Below, in pieces: positions 1-8,752 of a stretch of DNA of 64,000 nucleotides. The stretch lies in assembly GCA_002307295.1 (NCBI GenBank), contig DBTY01000017.1, forward strand, positions 62,001-126,000. Direction: 5' to 3'. The stretch comes from Ignavibacteriales bacterium UBA1304 (GTDB taxonomy: Bacteria > Bacteroidota > Ignavibacteria > Ignavibacteriales > Ignavibacteriaceae). The notes under the pieces were generated by a model, which made no database searches, was not told the origin of the DNA, and saw nothing but the letters and a program-made list of their open reading frames with translations. The position numbers were made by a program, and so were the translations under genes. Within the stretch, counting starts at the first letter, position 1, and each line of letters opens with the position of its first letter.

Positions 1-261
1 TGCCTCTTCCTGCAGATAGATATACTTCCGAATATGCGATTCAATGTCGTTAACAATGTTTCTGGGAGCTTTTTTAGAAAATAAAGCAGCGGCATTATCC
101 TCATTAATTTTTTCCCCATCGTTAGCGGAGATTGTATTTATATCTACCTCTTTACCATCAAAATCTAAGTATTTGGGAGTTTCTCCATCAGGTATTTTGA
201 TTAAATATCGCCCGTTGACATATTCAACATGGGCGTTAGTTCGTAATTCTTTATCGGTCAT
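1..261 (-). CDS. N-terminal part of a primase/helicase-like mobile-element protein, cut by the window edge
   Basis: The minus strand is open from an ATG at 261 to the edge (87 codons, MTDKELRTNAHVEYVNGRYL...), and the frame continues past position 1. An AAGGAAA ribosome site lies just upstream of the ATG. The last visible residues (IESHIRKYIYLQEE) recall, from memory, the entry to the ATPase part of phage/plasmid primase-helicase-like proteins that begin with a poorly conserved region. That resemblance is weak and no catalytic motif is inside the window. The gene lies 69 bp downstream of the 331-936 gene on the same strand, so the two probably form one transcript. A conserved unknown phage protein is the main alternative. 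Confidence 0.6.
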   Translation of the reverse strand, partial: MTDKELRTNAHVEYVNGRYLIKIPDGETPKYLDFDGKEVDINTISANDGEKINEDNAAALFSKKAPRNIVNDIESHIRKYIYLQEEA

Positions 262-284
262 GTTTTCCTTATTGAAATAGAGCT

Positions 285-309
285 GTACAAGGCGTACGCG
301 TGTACGCCT
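285..309. repeat. GTACAAGGCGTAC motif plus 8-bp inverted repeat
   Basis: Between two minus-strand genes lies GTACAAGGCGTAC (285-297), which overlaps a perfect inverted repeat, AGGCGTAC-gcgt-GTACGCCT (290-309). The same 13-mer recurs at 9553-9565, again beside GTGTACGC but with the two modules in the opposite order. A protein-binding site of the mobile element is one reading; a short hairpin between genes is the other. Confidence 0.5.
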
Positions 310-330
310 CATACAACCTTGATTGGTTAA

Positions 331-936
331 TTATTTTTTGGTTTTTAGTATTGCACGGACTTTTTTGTCCAACCGGGCAATTATTGTATTAGTGAGCTGA
401 AAAACATCATTAAATGTTTCAACTTTAGCATAATATGTAAACTGTAAATAACCGACTTCCGAAAAATCGAATTTGGTTAATGAATCTTTAGCGCTTTCTT
501 TTAACGCTTCTAATTTCTTCTTTTCGGTCCTGGGAAATTTCCCTCTGACTGGCGTATATAGCCGTAGGCTTTTATCATCTTTTACTATACTTTCCAGAGT
601 TTTCTGATACTGGTCATGTAGACCTTTTTTTTCTATATCCACAGGGGTAACAACCGTTGGGAATACTTCGATATAGTTGTCGTCCAGAACTCGCAATGAA
701 ACGACTTTATTCTCAAGCTGACTAACTTTTGCCAGTTTGATGTAAGATTCATCAATCTCAACCATTATAGGATGTAGATTTGCAAGATCGTTTACGGCAA
801 CTGCTTCAATTTCGCTAGCCGCCAAAATGACCCCACAGCTGCCGTAAGTTTCGACCTTTTTATTATTAATAAAGATTGATTTATTTTCTTCATCCTTTTT
901 AATTCGGATTGAGTTAATTTCTGAAAATTTGTTCAT
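331..936 (-). CDS. Hypothetical protein of the mobile element (201 aa)
   Basis: This is a complete frame with an ATG at 936 and a good AAGGAAA site upstream. I do not recognise the family. The protein is soluble and lysine-rich, with no signal peptide or membrane segment. The first half looks beta-rich (residues about 5-100) and the second half is charged and helical (about 105-201), ending in KTKK. It lies directly upstream of the truncated primase-like gene at 1-261, with which it is likely co-transcribed. By position it could be an accessory factor for replication or recombination of the element, but nothing in the sequence proves this. Confidence 0.65.
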   Translation of the reverse strand: MNKFSEINSIRIKKDEENKSIFINNKKVETYGSCGVILAASEIEAVAVNDLANLHPIMVEIDESYIKLAKVSQLENKVVSLRVLDDNYIEVFPTVVTPVDIEKKGLHDQYQKTLESIVKDDKSLRLYTPVRGKFPRTEKKKLEALKESAKDSLTKFDFSEVGYLQFTYYAKVETFNDVFQLTNTIIARLDKKVRAILKTKK

Positions 937-1501
937 TTTATTTTTCCTTGTTTATATTTATTAAATATTCGTTTTTCGCCTTTTTACAGCAGAAAAACGT
1001 AAGAACCTCATGTTAGACCTAAGAAGAATTCAGCATCGACAACCTTGGCTTTCCGGCTTATTAAGCCGTCATTCAAAATGTCAAAGAACTTTATTTTGAA
1101 GCTTTAAGAGTTGTTTACTCAAAAGCTATAATCAAAAATATTTAGTCTCGTTCTGGCTTACAGCCCGGTCAAGTCTGGCGAAGTGCAATTCTTGCCAGAT
1201 CTAATTAGATTTTTTGTATTTATTAGTTTTTATTTTAAATAGAATGGTTTTACCCCTATTTTTCGAGGAAACTGAAATATAAAAAAGGAATTGAGCGTTG
1301 AATAGTTTTGAGTATGGTTATACTTTACTGTGGTTTTTAATGTAAGTGGGAGTTTTTATGTTATTTTATAAAAAAATCGCTAATATGATGCGATAAAAAA
1401 GTTCAGTTAAATGATAATTCTATCAAATAGTCTAATTAGCCTAATTGAAAATAATCATAAGCCAACCGATTGTTTTGGATAAAGAGACTGAAAAGTAAAG
1501 A
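937..1501. other. 565-bp gene-free stretch
   Basis: I see no supported gene on either strand. The right part is AT-rich. The left end must hold the promoter and ribosome site of the minus-strand gene that starts at 936. No convincing hairpin with a T run, tRNA or repeat was found. Confidence 0.5.
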
Positions 1502-3322
1502 TTAGAATTTATTTGGTATATGAACCGGAGTCATGGTTTCCCCCGCATTTTTTTTGCTTTTTTGTCTCTCGGCAATATCTTTCTCATATTTTTTTTCTAG
1601 TTCTGGGATTTCATCAAAAAAACCTTTAGGTATTTTGGAGTGAATTACTTCACATTCAATTTCGCCCATGGGATCAAAACAATATTTATATTTAGAGTAG
1701 TCAACATGTTCCTCACAAAAACGCGCTATACGTACATCATTTTTAGTTCTGTTGACACAATCTAATATTGATTTTCTGTCGTTCTCGATATCTCTATCAT
1801 CAATAAAAGCTTGCGAAGGTTTATGGTCCAAATTATATGCTAATATTTTTAATGTTGAAGAGGCTACAGGATATTTATAACCATAATGGTTATAAATACT
1901 GATGAGGATCATAATATATTTGAGGCCAAGAGATGTGGAATAATTAAATATTAAATCTTTTCTTGATAACCCAAAGATTTTTATAAATTTGCCTTCTACG
2001 GCAAATATAATTTTAGACCGCTCTATTATAGGCGTCTTTTTTTTATCTTTCGTTTTTAGTTCTTTAAGTTTCGAAATTATATAATACCACATCTCGGTAT
2101 TGCTATATAAATCACTTGGAGAAATTTTATGAAACATTTGGGTAACTTTGTTTAAGTCGTCTAAATTTTCGAAGTTGGTTAATAATCTGCTAAATGAATT
2201 ATTTTCGATTAACGAACTTAATTTATATTGTTCAGAGACTAATACCCTGTTTTCATCAAGAAATGTAAGAAGGATGCGGCTAATTACATTTTCAACGTTT
2301 TGCCTATCTGGGAGGTCTATCTCATAAAAATCTTTAAAATATTCAATTAGTCTTTTTTGAGAAGAATGCAAAATTATATAAGTTAGTAAGTTAATTTTCT
2401 TTGTGAGCAGTTCAAGTTCTCTATATTGGGTATTGTTATTCAATTTATCGAAATCAGAAAATACTAACGGTGAGTTCTCGCAGGTCAATTGAGGTATTTC
2501 TAATTGTAATGAATAATATAGTGGTGTAACCTCGCTGCGGAGTAAATGATGGATGAACCTTTTCGCTAGGTATATCTGATCTCCATTAATTTTCAGTCTC
2601 TTTAAATCTTTGTTATAGACATTTGTAAGTGCGGTTAGTAAAGTGTTGGGAAATATCTCATATAAAGACATTGTGCGAAAACTATAAATCCCCGGGTTTT
2701 CATAGTCATCAACTCTTTCCTCCGCAACAATTGACAGTTTTTCCCGTATTTCAAAATACAAATCGCTTTCCATTTCAAAAGCGGGTATACCTTCTTTGAT
2801 TTTCATTTGTTTGCTGTCAGAGAATAAAAGTATTTTTTTTACCTCTTTTGCATTATCAAGAATTTGATTTGTAATCTCTTTTCGAAAAGGCAGAAAAATA
2901 ATAATTTCACTATTAGAATAACTCCTTATTAAGGAGAAAGCATTTTCCAAAACTTTAATGAATTTTACATTCCGAATTAGTTTTGTAATGAGCTCACGTT
3001 TTCTAAGATCAGCTAATTCAGATATAGAAGGGAAAATATTATTATTCTCAAAAATAAATTTGTACAGGTTGTAGTGCTCATTTTTTCTATGGCTATAATC
3101 TGATAGTATTGGGGAAAAGGTTGAAAAAGTATTTTTATAAAGGGTTTCGTCCAAATTGTCAGTGTAGATAAAATGGATTTCTTGAATTTCCTTTATTAAC
3201 TCTATGTCTAAATTATATAAAAATTTATATTGGTCGCAGGCTTCATTTAAAGAGTAACAAAATTTATAATCATCAATGCAATGGATATCTATTGGCTTTT
3301 GCAGTTCGTATATGAATAACAT
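1502..3322 (-). CDS. Large hypothetical protein (606 aa), divergent from an ASKHA/ROK-like gene
   Basis: This is a single long frame starting at an ATG at 3322. I cannot assign a family. The protein is predicted cytosolic, without a signal peptide or clear transmembrane helix, and is rich in Leu, Ile, Lys and Asn. The N-terminal 200 residues alternate hydrophobic and charged stretches with a possible Rossmann-like strand (SEIIIFLPF, about residue 138). The middle looks all-helical, and the C-terminus is a basic tail. The codons are very AT-rich, as in the neighbouring accessory genes, which suggests transfer. Only 59 bp separate its start from the divergent gene at 3382, so the pair probably shares a control region. 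A defence or regulatory role is conceivable but unproven. Confidence 0.65.
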   Translation of the reverse strand: MLFIYELQKPIDIHCIDDYKFCYSLNEACDQYKFLYNLDIELIKEIQEIHFIYTDNLDETLYKNTFSTFSPILSDYSHRKNEHYNLYKFIFENNNIFPSISELADLRKRELITKLIRNVKFIKVLENAFSLIRSYSNSEIIIFLPFRKEITNQILDNAKEVKKILLFSDSKQMKIKEGIPAFEMESDLYFEIREKLSIVAEERVDDYENPGIYSFRTMSLYEIFPNTLLTALTNVYNKDLKRLKINGDQIYLAKRFIHHLLRSEVTPLYYSLQLEIPQLTCENSPLVFSDFDKLNNNTQYRELELLTKKINLLTYIILHSSQKRLIEYFKDFYEIDLPDRQNVENVISRILLTFLDENRVLVSEQYKLSSLIENNSFSRLLTNFENLDDLNKVTQMFHKISPSDLYSNTEMWYYIISKLKELKTKDKKKTPIIERSKIIFAVEGKFIKIFGLSRKDLIFNYSTSLGLKYIMILISIYNHYGYKYPVASSTLKILAYNLDHKPSQAFIDDRDIENDRKSILDCVNRTKNDVRIARFCEEHVDYSKYKYCFDPMGEIECEVIHSKIPKGFFDEIPELEKKYEKDIAERQKSKKNAGETMTPVHIPNKF

Positions 3323-3381
3323 AAAAAAATTTATTATATTTGGAAATATTAAAAAATAAAAATACTAAAATCTCTACAAAT

Positions 3382-4398
3382 ATGGAAATTGCACTTTTTA
3401 CAAATGGTTCAAAATCGATTATTGGAATGGAAGATAATCGTTCGCACGTTATTGATTCCATACTACTTTTCCAAGACCCAAGTCTTTTCCCAGACCGATT
3501 AATTTCTTTAATGAAAACACATTTGGGAATAAACAATTTTACAGCTGTTACAGAGGTTATTATAGCTCTACCAGCTCCAATTGATACAGCGAATAATAGA
3601 ATTAAAAAATCACCGCTTCTTAATGACTTATCCAGAGTAAGGAAATATGATGGATTTGATTTTAATAAAGCGTTAACGAATTATTTTCCAAAAGAAAACA
3701 TATTTGTTCTAAACGATGCATTTGCTGTTGCACTAGGAGTAAGCCGGCATATTGGCAAGGAACAATTGCCTTGTTTAGTTTTAGCAGTTAATGATGGGAT
3801 TGGAGTAAGCTTTATTAATGAAGCAAATAGCATAATGACTACTGAGTGGGGTGGGGATTTTGTAAAGTCTATAGGGAAAAACATTTATGATGCTTTAGGC
3901 AGAGATAGTATTATTAACTTATTGAGATTGCGACAAACAGATATAAACCTTGGATATACTGAATATTTAAGTCATGCAATTGAACATCTAGTTCAAAAGT
4001 ACAACCAAGATAACCCTCCAATTAAATCAGTGTATATTTTAGGTGAAAAGACGCAGTATATTAATGAGGTTCAATTAAAAGCGAGACTTGAAAATCTATA
4101 CATTACTGTTGCAACAGACGAAACGCTGAGAAAAGAAATTATTTTAAATGGATGCTTCTCTTATCCGGAGTATCTTGGAAATAGAAATAACGGAATTACG
4201 AAAATACAATATTTTTCTGGCGAGGAGTTAATTTACGATTTTGACGATTTCGCAAAATGTGTCCAGCATTTTATTTCGGTAAAACCCATTTGTAATCAGG
4301 AAAATTATTATAAAATACTATATTCAAATGGGTCAGTTAAAATTGTGAAGATGAAAGAACTAGATAATGTTGAAATGCTGGAAGAATACAAATTTTAA
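3382..4398 (+). CDS. ASKHA-fold (ROK/sugar-kinase-like) protein
   Basis: The 338-aa frame from the ATG at 3382 shows an ROK-like layout. A VIIALPAPID segment resembles the phosphate-binding GxPGPxD strand of ROK proteins. VLNDAFAVALG (Asn111-Asp112) resembles the ENDANAAALGE catalytic motif, and a following strand (LVLAVNDGIGVSFI) sits where the GTGIGGG phosphate-2 loop would be. The ROK zinc motif is not evident and the glycines are reduced, so kinase activity is doubtful. It may be a sugar- or nucleotide-sensing homologue. A TTG start at 3340 would add 14 residues, but the ATG is more natural. It is transcribed away from the 606-aa gene across 59 bp. Confidence 0.6.
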   Translation: MEIALFTNGSKSIIGMEDNRSHVIDSILLFQDPSLFPDRLISLMKTHLGINNFTAVTEVIIALPAPIDTANNRIKKSPLLNDLSRVRKYDGFDFNKALTNYFPKENIFVLNDAFAVALGVSRHIGKEQLPCLVLAVNDGIGVSFINEANSIMTTEWGGDFVKSIGKNIYDALGRDSIINLLRLRQTDINLGYTEYLSHAIEHLVQKYNQDNPPIKSVYILGEKTQYINEVQLKARLENLYITVATDETLRKEIILNGCFSYPEYLGNRNNGITKIQYFSGEELIYDFDDFAKCVQHFISVKPICNQENYYKILYSNGSVKIVKMKELDNVEMLEEYKF

Positions 4399-4577
4399 CA
4401 ATCACTTCTGAATAGATGTAATAATTAAAATTTATTCTTTACAAAATTCGCGAAGTTTGTTCAACTTATATATTTTTCATCCCAACTTTACCGGATATAC
4501 AAAAAGCTTTTTTGAATATTTGTCTTCCTTCTCCGGATAATTCCGACAGGGAAGAGCGTGAAATATACATTCCTTTT

Positions 4578-4802
4578 TTACTCATTTACCTGCTCCATAA
4601 TTTTTTTTGTAGGGGCAAGTTCATGCCCAAAAAGGAATAGAACGTCATTTACTTTGTCGAGTCTGAGCGTCTTTTTCCCCCTTTCCAATTCCCGTATGAA
4701 GCGCAAACCAACTCCGGCTTTTTGCGCCAGATCTACTTGTGTAAGGCTTAATTCTTTCCTCTTTTGCTTAACAAAATCGGCTATTACATCTTTTTCGCCC
4801 AT
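4578..4802 (-). CDS. HipB/y4mF-type XRE helix-turn-helix repressor
   Basis: The 74-aa protein is a compact Cro/CI HTH (residues about 8-62). Its recognition region, LSLTQVDLAQKAGVGLRFIRELERGKKT, is typical of HipB-like antitoxins. An AAAGAGAA site precedes the ATG at 4802. In HipBA loci the kinase toxin follows the antitoxin, but no hipA frame exists downstream. Seven bases after the stop there is only a 34-codon ORF (4466-4570, minus; MYISRSSLSELSGEG...) preceded by AAAAAGGA, of unknown status. The repressor is therefore an orphan or has lost its toxin. Two operator-like palindromes lie directly upstream of its start, which points to autorepression. Confidence 0.85.
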   Translation of the reverse strand: MGEKDVIADFVKQKRKELSLTQVDLAQKAGVGLRFIRELERGKKTLRLDKVNDVLFLFGHELAPTKKIMEQVNE

Positions 4803-4820
4803 AAGTATTCTCTTTTTATG

Positions 4821-4877
4821 TACCCGTATGGGTATAATTTATTGTGCTATAGCGTAAAATATACCTTACAGGGTATA
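4821..4877. promoter_or_regulatory. Two operators of form TACC-N6-GGTA
   Basis: Two inverted repeats lie upstream of the HTH gene start: TACCCGTATGGGTA (4821-4834) and TATACC-ttacag-GGTATA (4860-4877). Both fit TACC-N6-GGTA, and their centres are 41 bp apart, about four helical turns. HipB-type repressors bind similar spaced inverted repeats (TATCC-N8-GGATA in E. coli, from memory). Autoregulation by the 4578-4802 protein is the natural inference. Confidence 0.65.
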
Positions 4878-4960
4878 ATCGCAAGAAATATTTAAATATA
4901 TTAAAAAATATTTCGCCCTCGCCTTGACTATATGGGTTTTTTAATTTATAATGACTATAG

Positions 4961-5001
4961 AACTGACAACTGAAAACCTTCCAAACTGACAACTCGACAA
5001 C
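4961..5001. repeat. AACTGACAAC repeat cluster upstream of the primase operon
   Basis: AACTGACAAC occurs at 4961-4970 and again inside a 21-bp block (4981-5001; CCAAACTGACAAC followed by TCGACAAC). The same 21-bp block recurs exactly at 6339-6359. The two clusters bracket the 5043-6273 genes. They may be iteron-like protein sites for a replication initiator, or a non-coding dispersed repeat. Confidence 0.6.
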
Positions 5002-5042
5002 TTAGCCTTTTAGGCAATATTAATTTTAACCAGGTAAATCAT

Positions 5043-5327
5043 ATGCAGACTTATGCAAATAAAGACTTTTACTTATCGGCTTTTTTAGTAGCAGATGGGT
5101 TTGAGTTAGCTGATTACTTCCGTGAAAACGGAATTACGACCTTCATATTTAACGAAAGCGACGAGCTTTCTGAAGCTGTCCGTAAATATCATTCTTTAAG
5201 CTCTAGTATAGAGCCTCAACGTTATGGGAATGCGATAAAATCATTAAAAACGCTTATCCATTGCGAACAAATATCAAATTCAAAATCAAATAACTATAAT
5301 GCAAACAAATACAAAGGAACAAAATGA
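5043..5327 (+). CDS. Small replication-block protein, DUF5659-like
   Basis: The 94-aa protein fits the small DUF5659-type family often found ahead of primases in mobile elements, by pattern from memory. It has an N-terminal FYLSAFLVADGFEL segment, a strand with TTFIFNESDEL, and a C-terminal block with RYGNAIKSLKTLIHCEQ. There is no signal peptide. It overlaps the next gene by 29 bp, so translation is probably coupled. The repeat cluster at 4961-5001 lies immediately upstream. Its role is unknown; the neighbours suggest involvement in element replication. Confidence 0.7.
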   Translation: MQTYANKDFYLSAFLVADGFELADYFRENGITTFIFNESDELSEAVRKYHSLSSSIEPQRYGNAIKSLKTLIHCEQISNSKSNNYNANKYKGTK

Positions 5328-6273
5328 ACTATTAAAATTTCAAGCTTCAGTTCAAACAAAAGTATATTATGCAAAGGATTTACGAACTGTTTCTCTGAAT
5401 GAAGTATTCAATGAAATAAAAACTTCTGAAGGACTTAATAAATTAACTGAACAGCTGAGAGCAATTCAGGATGAAAAAGAACAGCAGGAGTTTAAGAAAA
5501 ACAATCTGCCATATTTTATTATAGCTACCTTTAACGATTCTCACCGCAAAAAAGAAAAATTAATAAGCTCTTCTTTCTTTGTCTTCGACTATGACCATTT
5601 AGATGAAAAACTTGAGTCAATGAAATCTAAGCTAAAAGAGGACTCTTCGGTTTTTGCATTTTTTGTTTCTCCAAGAGGCAACGGATTAAAAGTTATATAT
5701 AAGCTAAAAAATGCAATTGTGAATCACGATATATTTTCCTCAATTTATAAACACTACGCTACAAAATTTCACATTGATCTCGGCGCAGATCCAGACAAAA
5801 CTTCTGATGCATCAAGGGCTTGTTTTTTTAGTTATGATCCTGATCTATATGTAAATGTCGATGCAACACCATTAGAAACTGAAGGCATAATAACTGAAAA
5901 ATCGATTCCTGAAATTAGCGTTGCTACGCCTGGTAACGGAACTATCATTCCATTTTGTGAAATAGCAGACGATGAAACAAAAAAGCTATTGTCTGCAATC
6001 GAACTCCTTAGAACAAGCAGAATAACCTACGCTGAATGGATTTTATGCGGATTCGCATTAATCAATAATTACAAGATTGGAGCTATGCCATATTTTTTAA
6101 TGTTAAGCTGTAATCCATATTTTAAGAGGGATACATATGACTATATAAAGCGTCAGTTTAACGACTTGTTAAAAACAGTACAAGCTAATCCGCTTAAGCA
6201 AACCACTACTATAGGAACATTATTCCATATCGCTAAAAAATACGGCTTCAAGTTTGACGCATTTGAAGAATAA
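5299..6273 (+). CDS. BT4734/VirE-N-like primase-type protein
   Basis: The 324-aa protein resembles the BT4734-like (VirE N-terminal) family of Bacteroidetes mobile elements. Features include FFVFDYDHLDE (about residues 92-102), FFVSPRGNGLKVIYKL (about 117-132), and the following HIDLGADPDKTSDASRACFF. These match the acidic and SxxGxGLK-type motifs of the archaeo-eukaryotic primase fold. Residues about 230-310 form a helical PriCT-like tail (YAEWILCGFALINNY). Family members are usually followed by a VirE helicase gene, as here. It probably primes replication of the element. The start at 5299 overlaps the upstream gene by 29 bp; an internal start cannot be excluded. Confidence 0.8.
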   Translation: MQTNTKEQNELLKFQASVQTKVYYAKDLRTVSLNEVFNEIKTSEGLNKLTEQLRAIQDEKEQQEFKKNNLPYFIIATFNDSHRKKEKLISSSFFVFDYDHLDEKLESMKSKLKEDSSVFAFFVSPRGNGLKVIYKLKNAIVNHDIFSSIYKHYATKFHIDLGADPDKTSDASRACFFSYDPDLYVNVDATPLETEGIITEKSIPEISVATPGNGTIIPFCEIADDETKKLLSAIELLRTSRITYAEWILCGFALINNYKIGAMPYFLMLSCNPYFKRDTYDYIKRQFNDLLKTVQANPLKQTTTIGTLFHIAKKYGFKFDAFEE

Positions 6274-6303
6274 AATTAAGTGCATCGGCTTGCCCTCTAT
6301 ATA

Positions 6304-6359
6304 AACTGATAACTGACAACTCGATAACTGACAACCCCCCAAACTGACAACTCGACAAC
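6304..6359. repeat. AACTGACAAC/AACTGATAAC repeat cluster upstream of the VirE gene
   Basis: Degenerate tandem units run AACTGATAAC (6304), AACTGACAAC (6311), then the same unit again near 6326 and 6342. The block ends with the 21-bp sequence (6339-6359) that is identical to 4981-5001. It sits between the BT4734-like and Prim-Pol/VirE genes. Units are spaced unevenly, by about 7 to 16 bp. Confidence 0.6.
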
Positions 6360-6444
6360 CGGCAAATAGTAATAAATATAAATAGAATTGCCGGTATATT
6401 ACGGGGCAATTCATCTTAAAATGCAAAAATGGGGTAAAAAAAAG

Positions 6445-8547
6445 ATGAATACCATTGAGTTAGTAAAAAAATATGTAAATGAGTACAAGATTAATGTTCT
6501 GCCAGAAAAACTGAATGAAAATGCTGACAGGACTACAAATTGGTTGGACTTCCAATCACGGTCTATGACTGATACAGAAATAGAAGCAGAATTCAGGGAT
6601 GTGTTAAACATTGGTTTTGTGTGCGGAAAAGTTTCAGGAGGATTAGTTGTTCTGGAATTCAGCAATAAGCTAAATAACGCAGAACAAATTTATAATGAAT
6701 TCCTGACAATGCCGGATGTAAAAGACGTTGTAGACAGGTGTCCGGTAGAAAAAACTCCAGGCGGTGGATACCAAATATATTTCCGCTGCAATGAGATAGG
6801 CGATAATAAGAAATTAGCGTTCTGGTCTACCGGAAGCAACAAGTACGAGAGCATTATCGAGACAAAAGGGGAAGGCGGGTTCTGCCTGTGCTCGCTTACT
6901 AAAGGATATGAGCTGCTGCAAGGAGATTTTGGTTGTGTGCCAACGCTAACTACAGGAGAACAGGAAGCGCTTTTTTCAGCTTGCAGAACTTTTAATAAAA
7001 AAGATTTAGCGAAGATAGCTAACTTTAAGAATAACAAAAAATACGACGAAAAGCCCTGGGATTTATACGATCAGTCAGAGGACGCCATAGAAGAATGTAA
7101 AATGCTCCTTGTTGAAAATGGCTGGAAGCCCTGGAATGATGAGTTCTGGGTAAGACCCGGTAAAGCAAAAGGAGTTTTGGCTTTATTTAAAGAAGACCTG
7201 TTTTATATCCTGTCAGGCAATGCGCAACCTTTTACCCTTGGGAAATATTATAAGCCTTCGGGTTTATATACCGCTCTTAAATATGGATCGGATGATAACG
7301 GCTTCAAAAAAGCTACGCTTGATTTTATTGCCATGGGCTTGGGGAAAAGCTCGTCTACAGATATAGGCATAGTTGAAAATCATCTTACGGCAAATTATGA
7401 TTTTAGAATAAACGTCGTATCCAGCAAGCTGGAAATTAAGCTGAAGCAGGAAGAAGAATACCATGATGCGGAAGATTATGATATATCAAGCATATATAGA
7501 GAGCTGCAACACAAGGAGATATCGTTTTCCTATGAGCGGCTTAACTACCTGTTAAACTCAAACTACGTAACCAAATACGACCCCTTTGTTGAATATTTTG
7601 AAGGTCTTCAGCAGTGGGACGGGCATGACTACATAATGGATTTATCCAAAACGATAGAACTGCTTGATGAAACTAAAAGAGATTTCTGGTATCAGTCATT
7701 AAGAAGATACCTTATAGCAATGGCGGCATGCGCAACACAACCGGGCATAACTAATGAAGCGGCAATTACATTCTTTGGAGCGCAAGGGTTGGGTAAGACC
7801 AAATGGCTCAACAGGCTGATTCCCAACGCGCTTGATCCTAAAAAGTATTTGTTTGTTGGAACAATAAACGACGACAAAGATTCTCAAGTGAACATCTCAA
7901 CCAAGCTGCTGATAAATCTGGATGAGCTTGGCTCGTTAAACAGAGATGAAATAGGTTACTTAAAGTCGTTGTTCTCATTATCAGAGTTCTCCATACGCGA
8001 ACCATACGGTAGAAGAGCCAGGTCGTTTACCAGAAGAGCAAGTTTTGTTGGTAGCATTGACAGAGAAGAGTTTCTTACAGATCTTTCAGGGTCAAGGCGG
8101 TTCCTGTCCTTTGCAGTAAAGAACATAGACTACCAGCATAATATCGATATGGACAGGGTATTTGCGCAGGCTTACGCTCTTTATAAACAGGGGGAACGCA
8201 CTTACTTTAACCGGAACGATATTGATGAAATAGAAAAGAATAATGAAGACTTCCGTTTACGGTCATATGAGGAAGGGTTGTTGTTTGAGCATTTTATAAA
8301 ACCGGTGAAAACCGAGAACTCTCTTGCTATGACGACAACAGAAATTGCGCAGGCATTTGCAGAGAGCTCCTCATCTTATAAAATAACTGACGCCTCGCTT
8401 AAAAAACTTGGACAGTTATTAGGCAAGCATGGCTTCGAACGCCGTAATGTTAAGCATAACGGTGTTTCGCTTAAACGCTGGATAGTTCAAAAGAAATGCG
8501 AAGCGGCGCTCCCAGTCCAGAATTATCCATTAAGAAAGTTATTCTAA
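6445..8547 (+). CDS. Prim-Pol / VirE superfamily-3-like primase-helicase
   Basis: This 700-aa protein starts at the ATG at 6445, which follows a GGGG-containing leader; longer readings need a TTG start. Residues about 1-190 look like a primase-polymerase domain, with FVCGKVSGGLVVLEFSN and the hallmark TPGGGYQIYFR. Residues about 385-640 are a virulence-associated-E ATPase. The Walker A motif GAQGLGKT is at 445-452 and the Walker B Asp493-Glu494 is in LLINLDELG, followed by an arginine-rich sensor region (GRRARSFTRRASFVGS). A short basic winged-helix-like tail ends the protein. It should prime and unwind DNA during replication of the mobile element, working with the BT4734-like protein upstream. 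Confidence 0.9.
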   Translation: MNTIELVKKYVNEYKINVLPEKLNENADRTTNWLDFQSRSMTDTEIEAEFRDVLNIGFVCGKVSGGLVVLEFSNKLNNAEQIYNEFLTMPDVKDVVDRCPVEKTPGGGYQIYFRCNEIGDNKKLAFWSTGSNKYESIIETKGEGGFCLCSLTKGYELLQGDFGCVPTLTTGEQEALFSACRTFNKKDLAKIANFKNNKKYDEKPWDLYDQSEDAIEECKMLLVENGWKPWNDEFWVRPGKAKGVLALFKEDLFYILSGNAQPFTLGKYYKPSGLYTALKYGSDDNGFKKATLDFIAMGLGKSSSTDIGIVENHLTANYDFRINVVSSKLEIKLKQEEEYHDAEDYDISSIYRELQHKEISFSYERLNYLLNSNYVTKYDPFVEYFEGLQQWDGHDYIMDLSKTIELLDETKRDFWYQSLRRYLIAMAACATQPGITNEAAITFFGAQGLGKTKWLNRLIPNALDPKKYLFVGTINDDKDSQVNISTKLLINLDELGSLNRDEIGYLKSLFSLSEFSIREPYGRRARSFTRRASFVGSIDREEFLTDLSGSRRFLSFAVKNIDYQHNIDMDRVFAQAYALYKQGERTYFNRNDIDEIEKNNEDFRLRSYEEGLLFEHFIKPVKTENSLAMTTTEIAQAFAESSSSYKITDASLKKLGQLLGKHGFERRNVKHNGVSLKRWIVQKKCEAALPVQNYPLRKLF

Positions 8548-8555
8548 AAGTGGTA

Positions 8556-8591
8556 GGGTGGTAAGTAGGTGGTAAGATTACCTTACCACCC
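8556..8591. repeat. Hairpin with alternative partners after the VirE gene
   Basis: GGTGGTAAG (8568-8576) pairs perfectly with CTTACCACC (8582-8590) across a 5-nt loop. An upstream copy, GGGTGGTAAG (8556-8565), can also pair with CTTACCACCC (8582-8591). It lies 8 nt after the VirE stop codon but has no T run. It may be an unusual terminator, a cruciform or a protein site. Confidence 0.55.
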
Positions 8592-8731
8592 AAAACCTGC
8601 CAAAACAAGCCAGAATCCGAACAAATAAGCCAAAGTGGTAAGTAGTAAGTAAAATATACATAAAAAGAATAGGGGTAGGGTTGTGTAGTTGGGCTGGATA
8701 TAGCTCTTTCATCACAACAGCAACTGGCGGG

Positions 8732-8752
8732 GGTACTTTATAGAAAAGTACC
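8732..8752. repeat. Perfect 8-bp hairpin in the gene-free stretch
   Basis: GGTACTTT (8732-8739) pairs with AAAGTACC (8745-8752) around a 5-nt loop. It is followed by CTTACCACC-type units (about 8756-8777) that are inverted relative to those after the VirE gene. Confidence 0.55.

Noticed and set aside
4961..6359. CRISPR array
   Set aside because: Units are short, unevenly spaced and not separated by unique spacers of constant length; no cas genes are seen.
6690..7037. 115-aa antisense ORF
   Set aside because: It lies opposite the Prim-Pol/VirE gene, whose domain motifs are intact in the forward frame.
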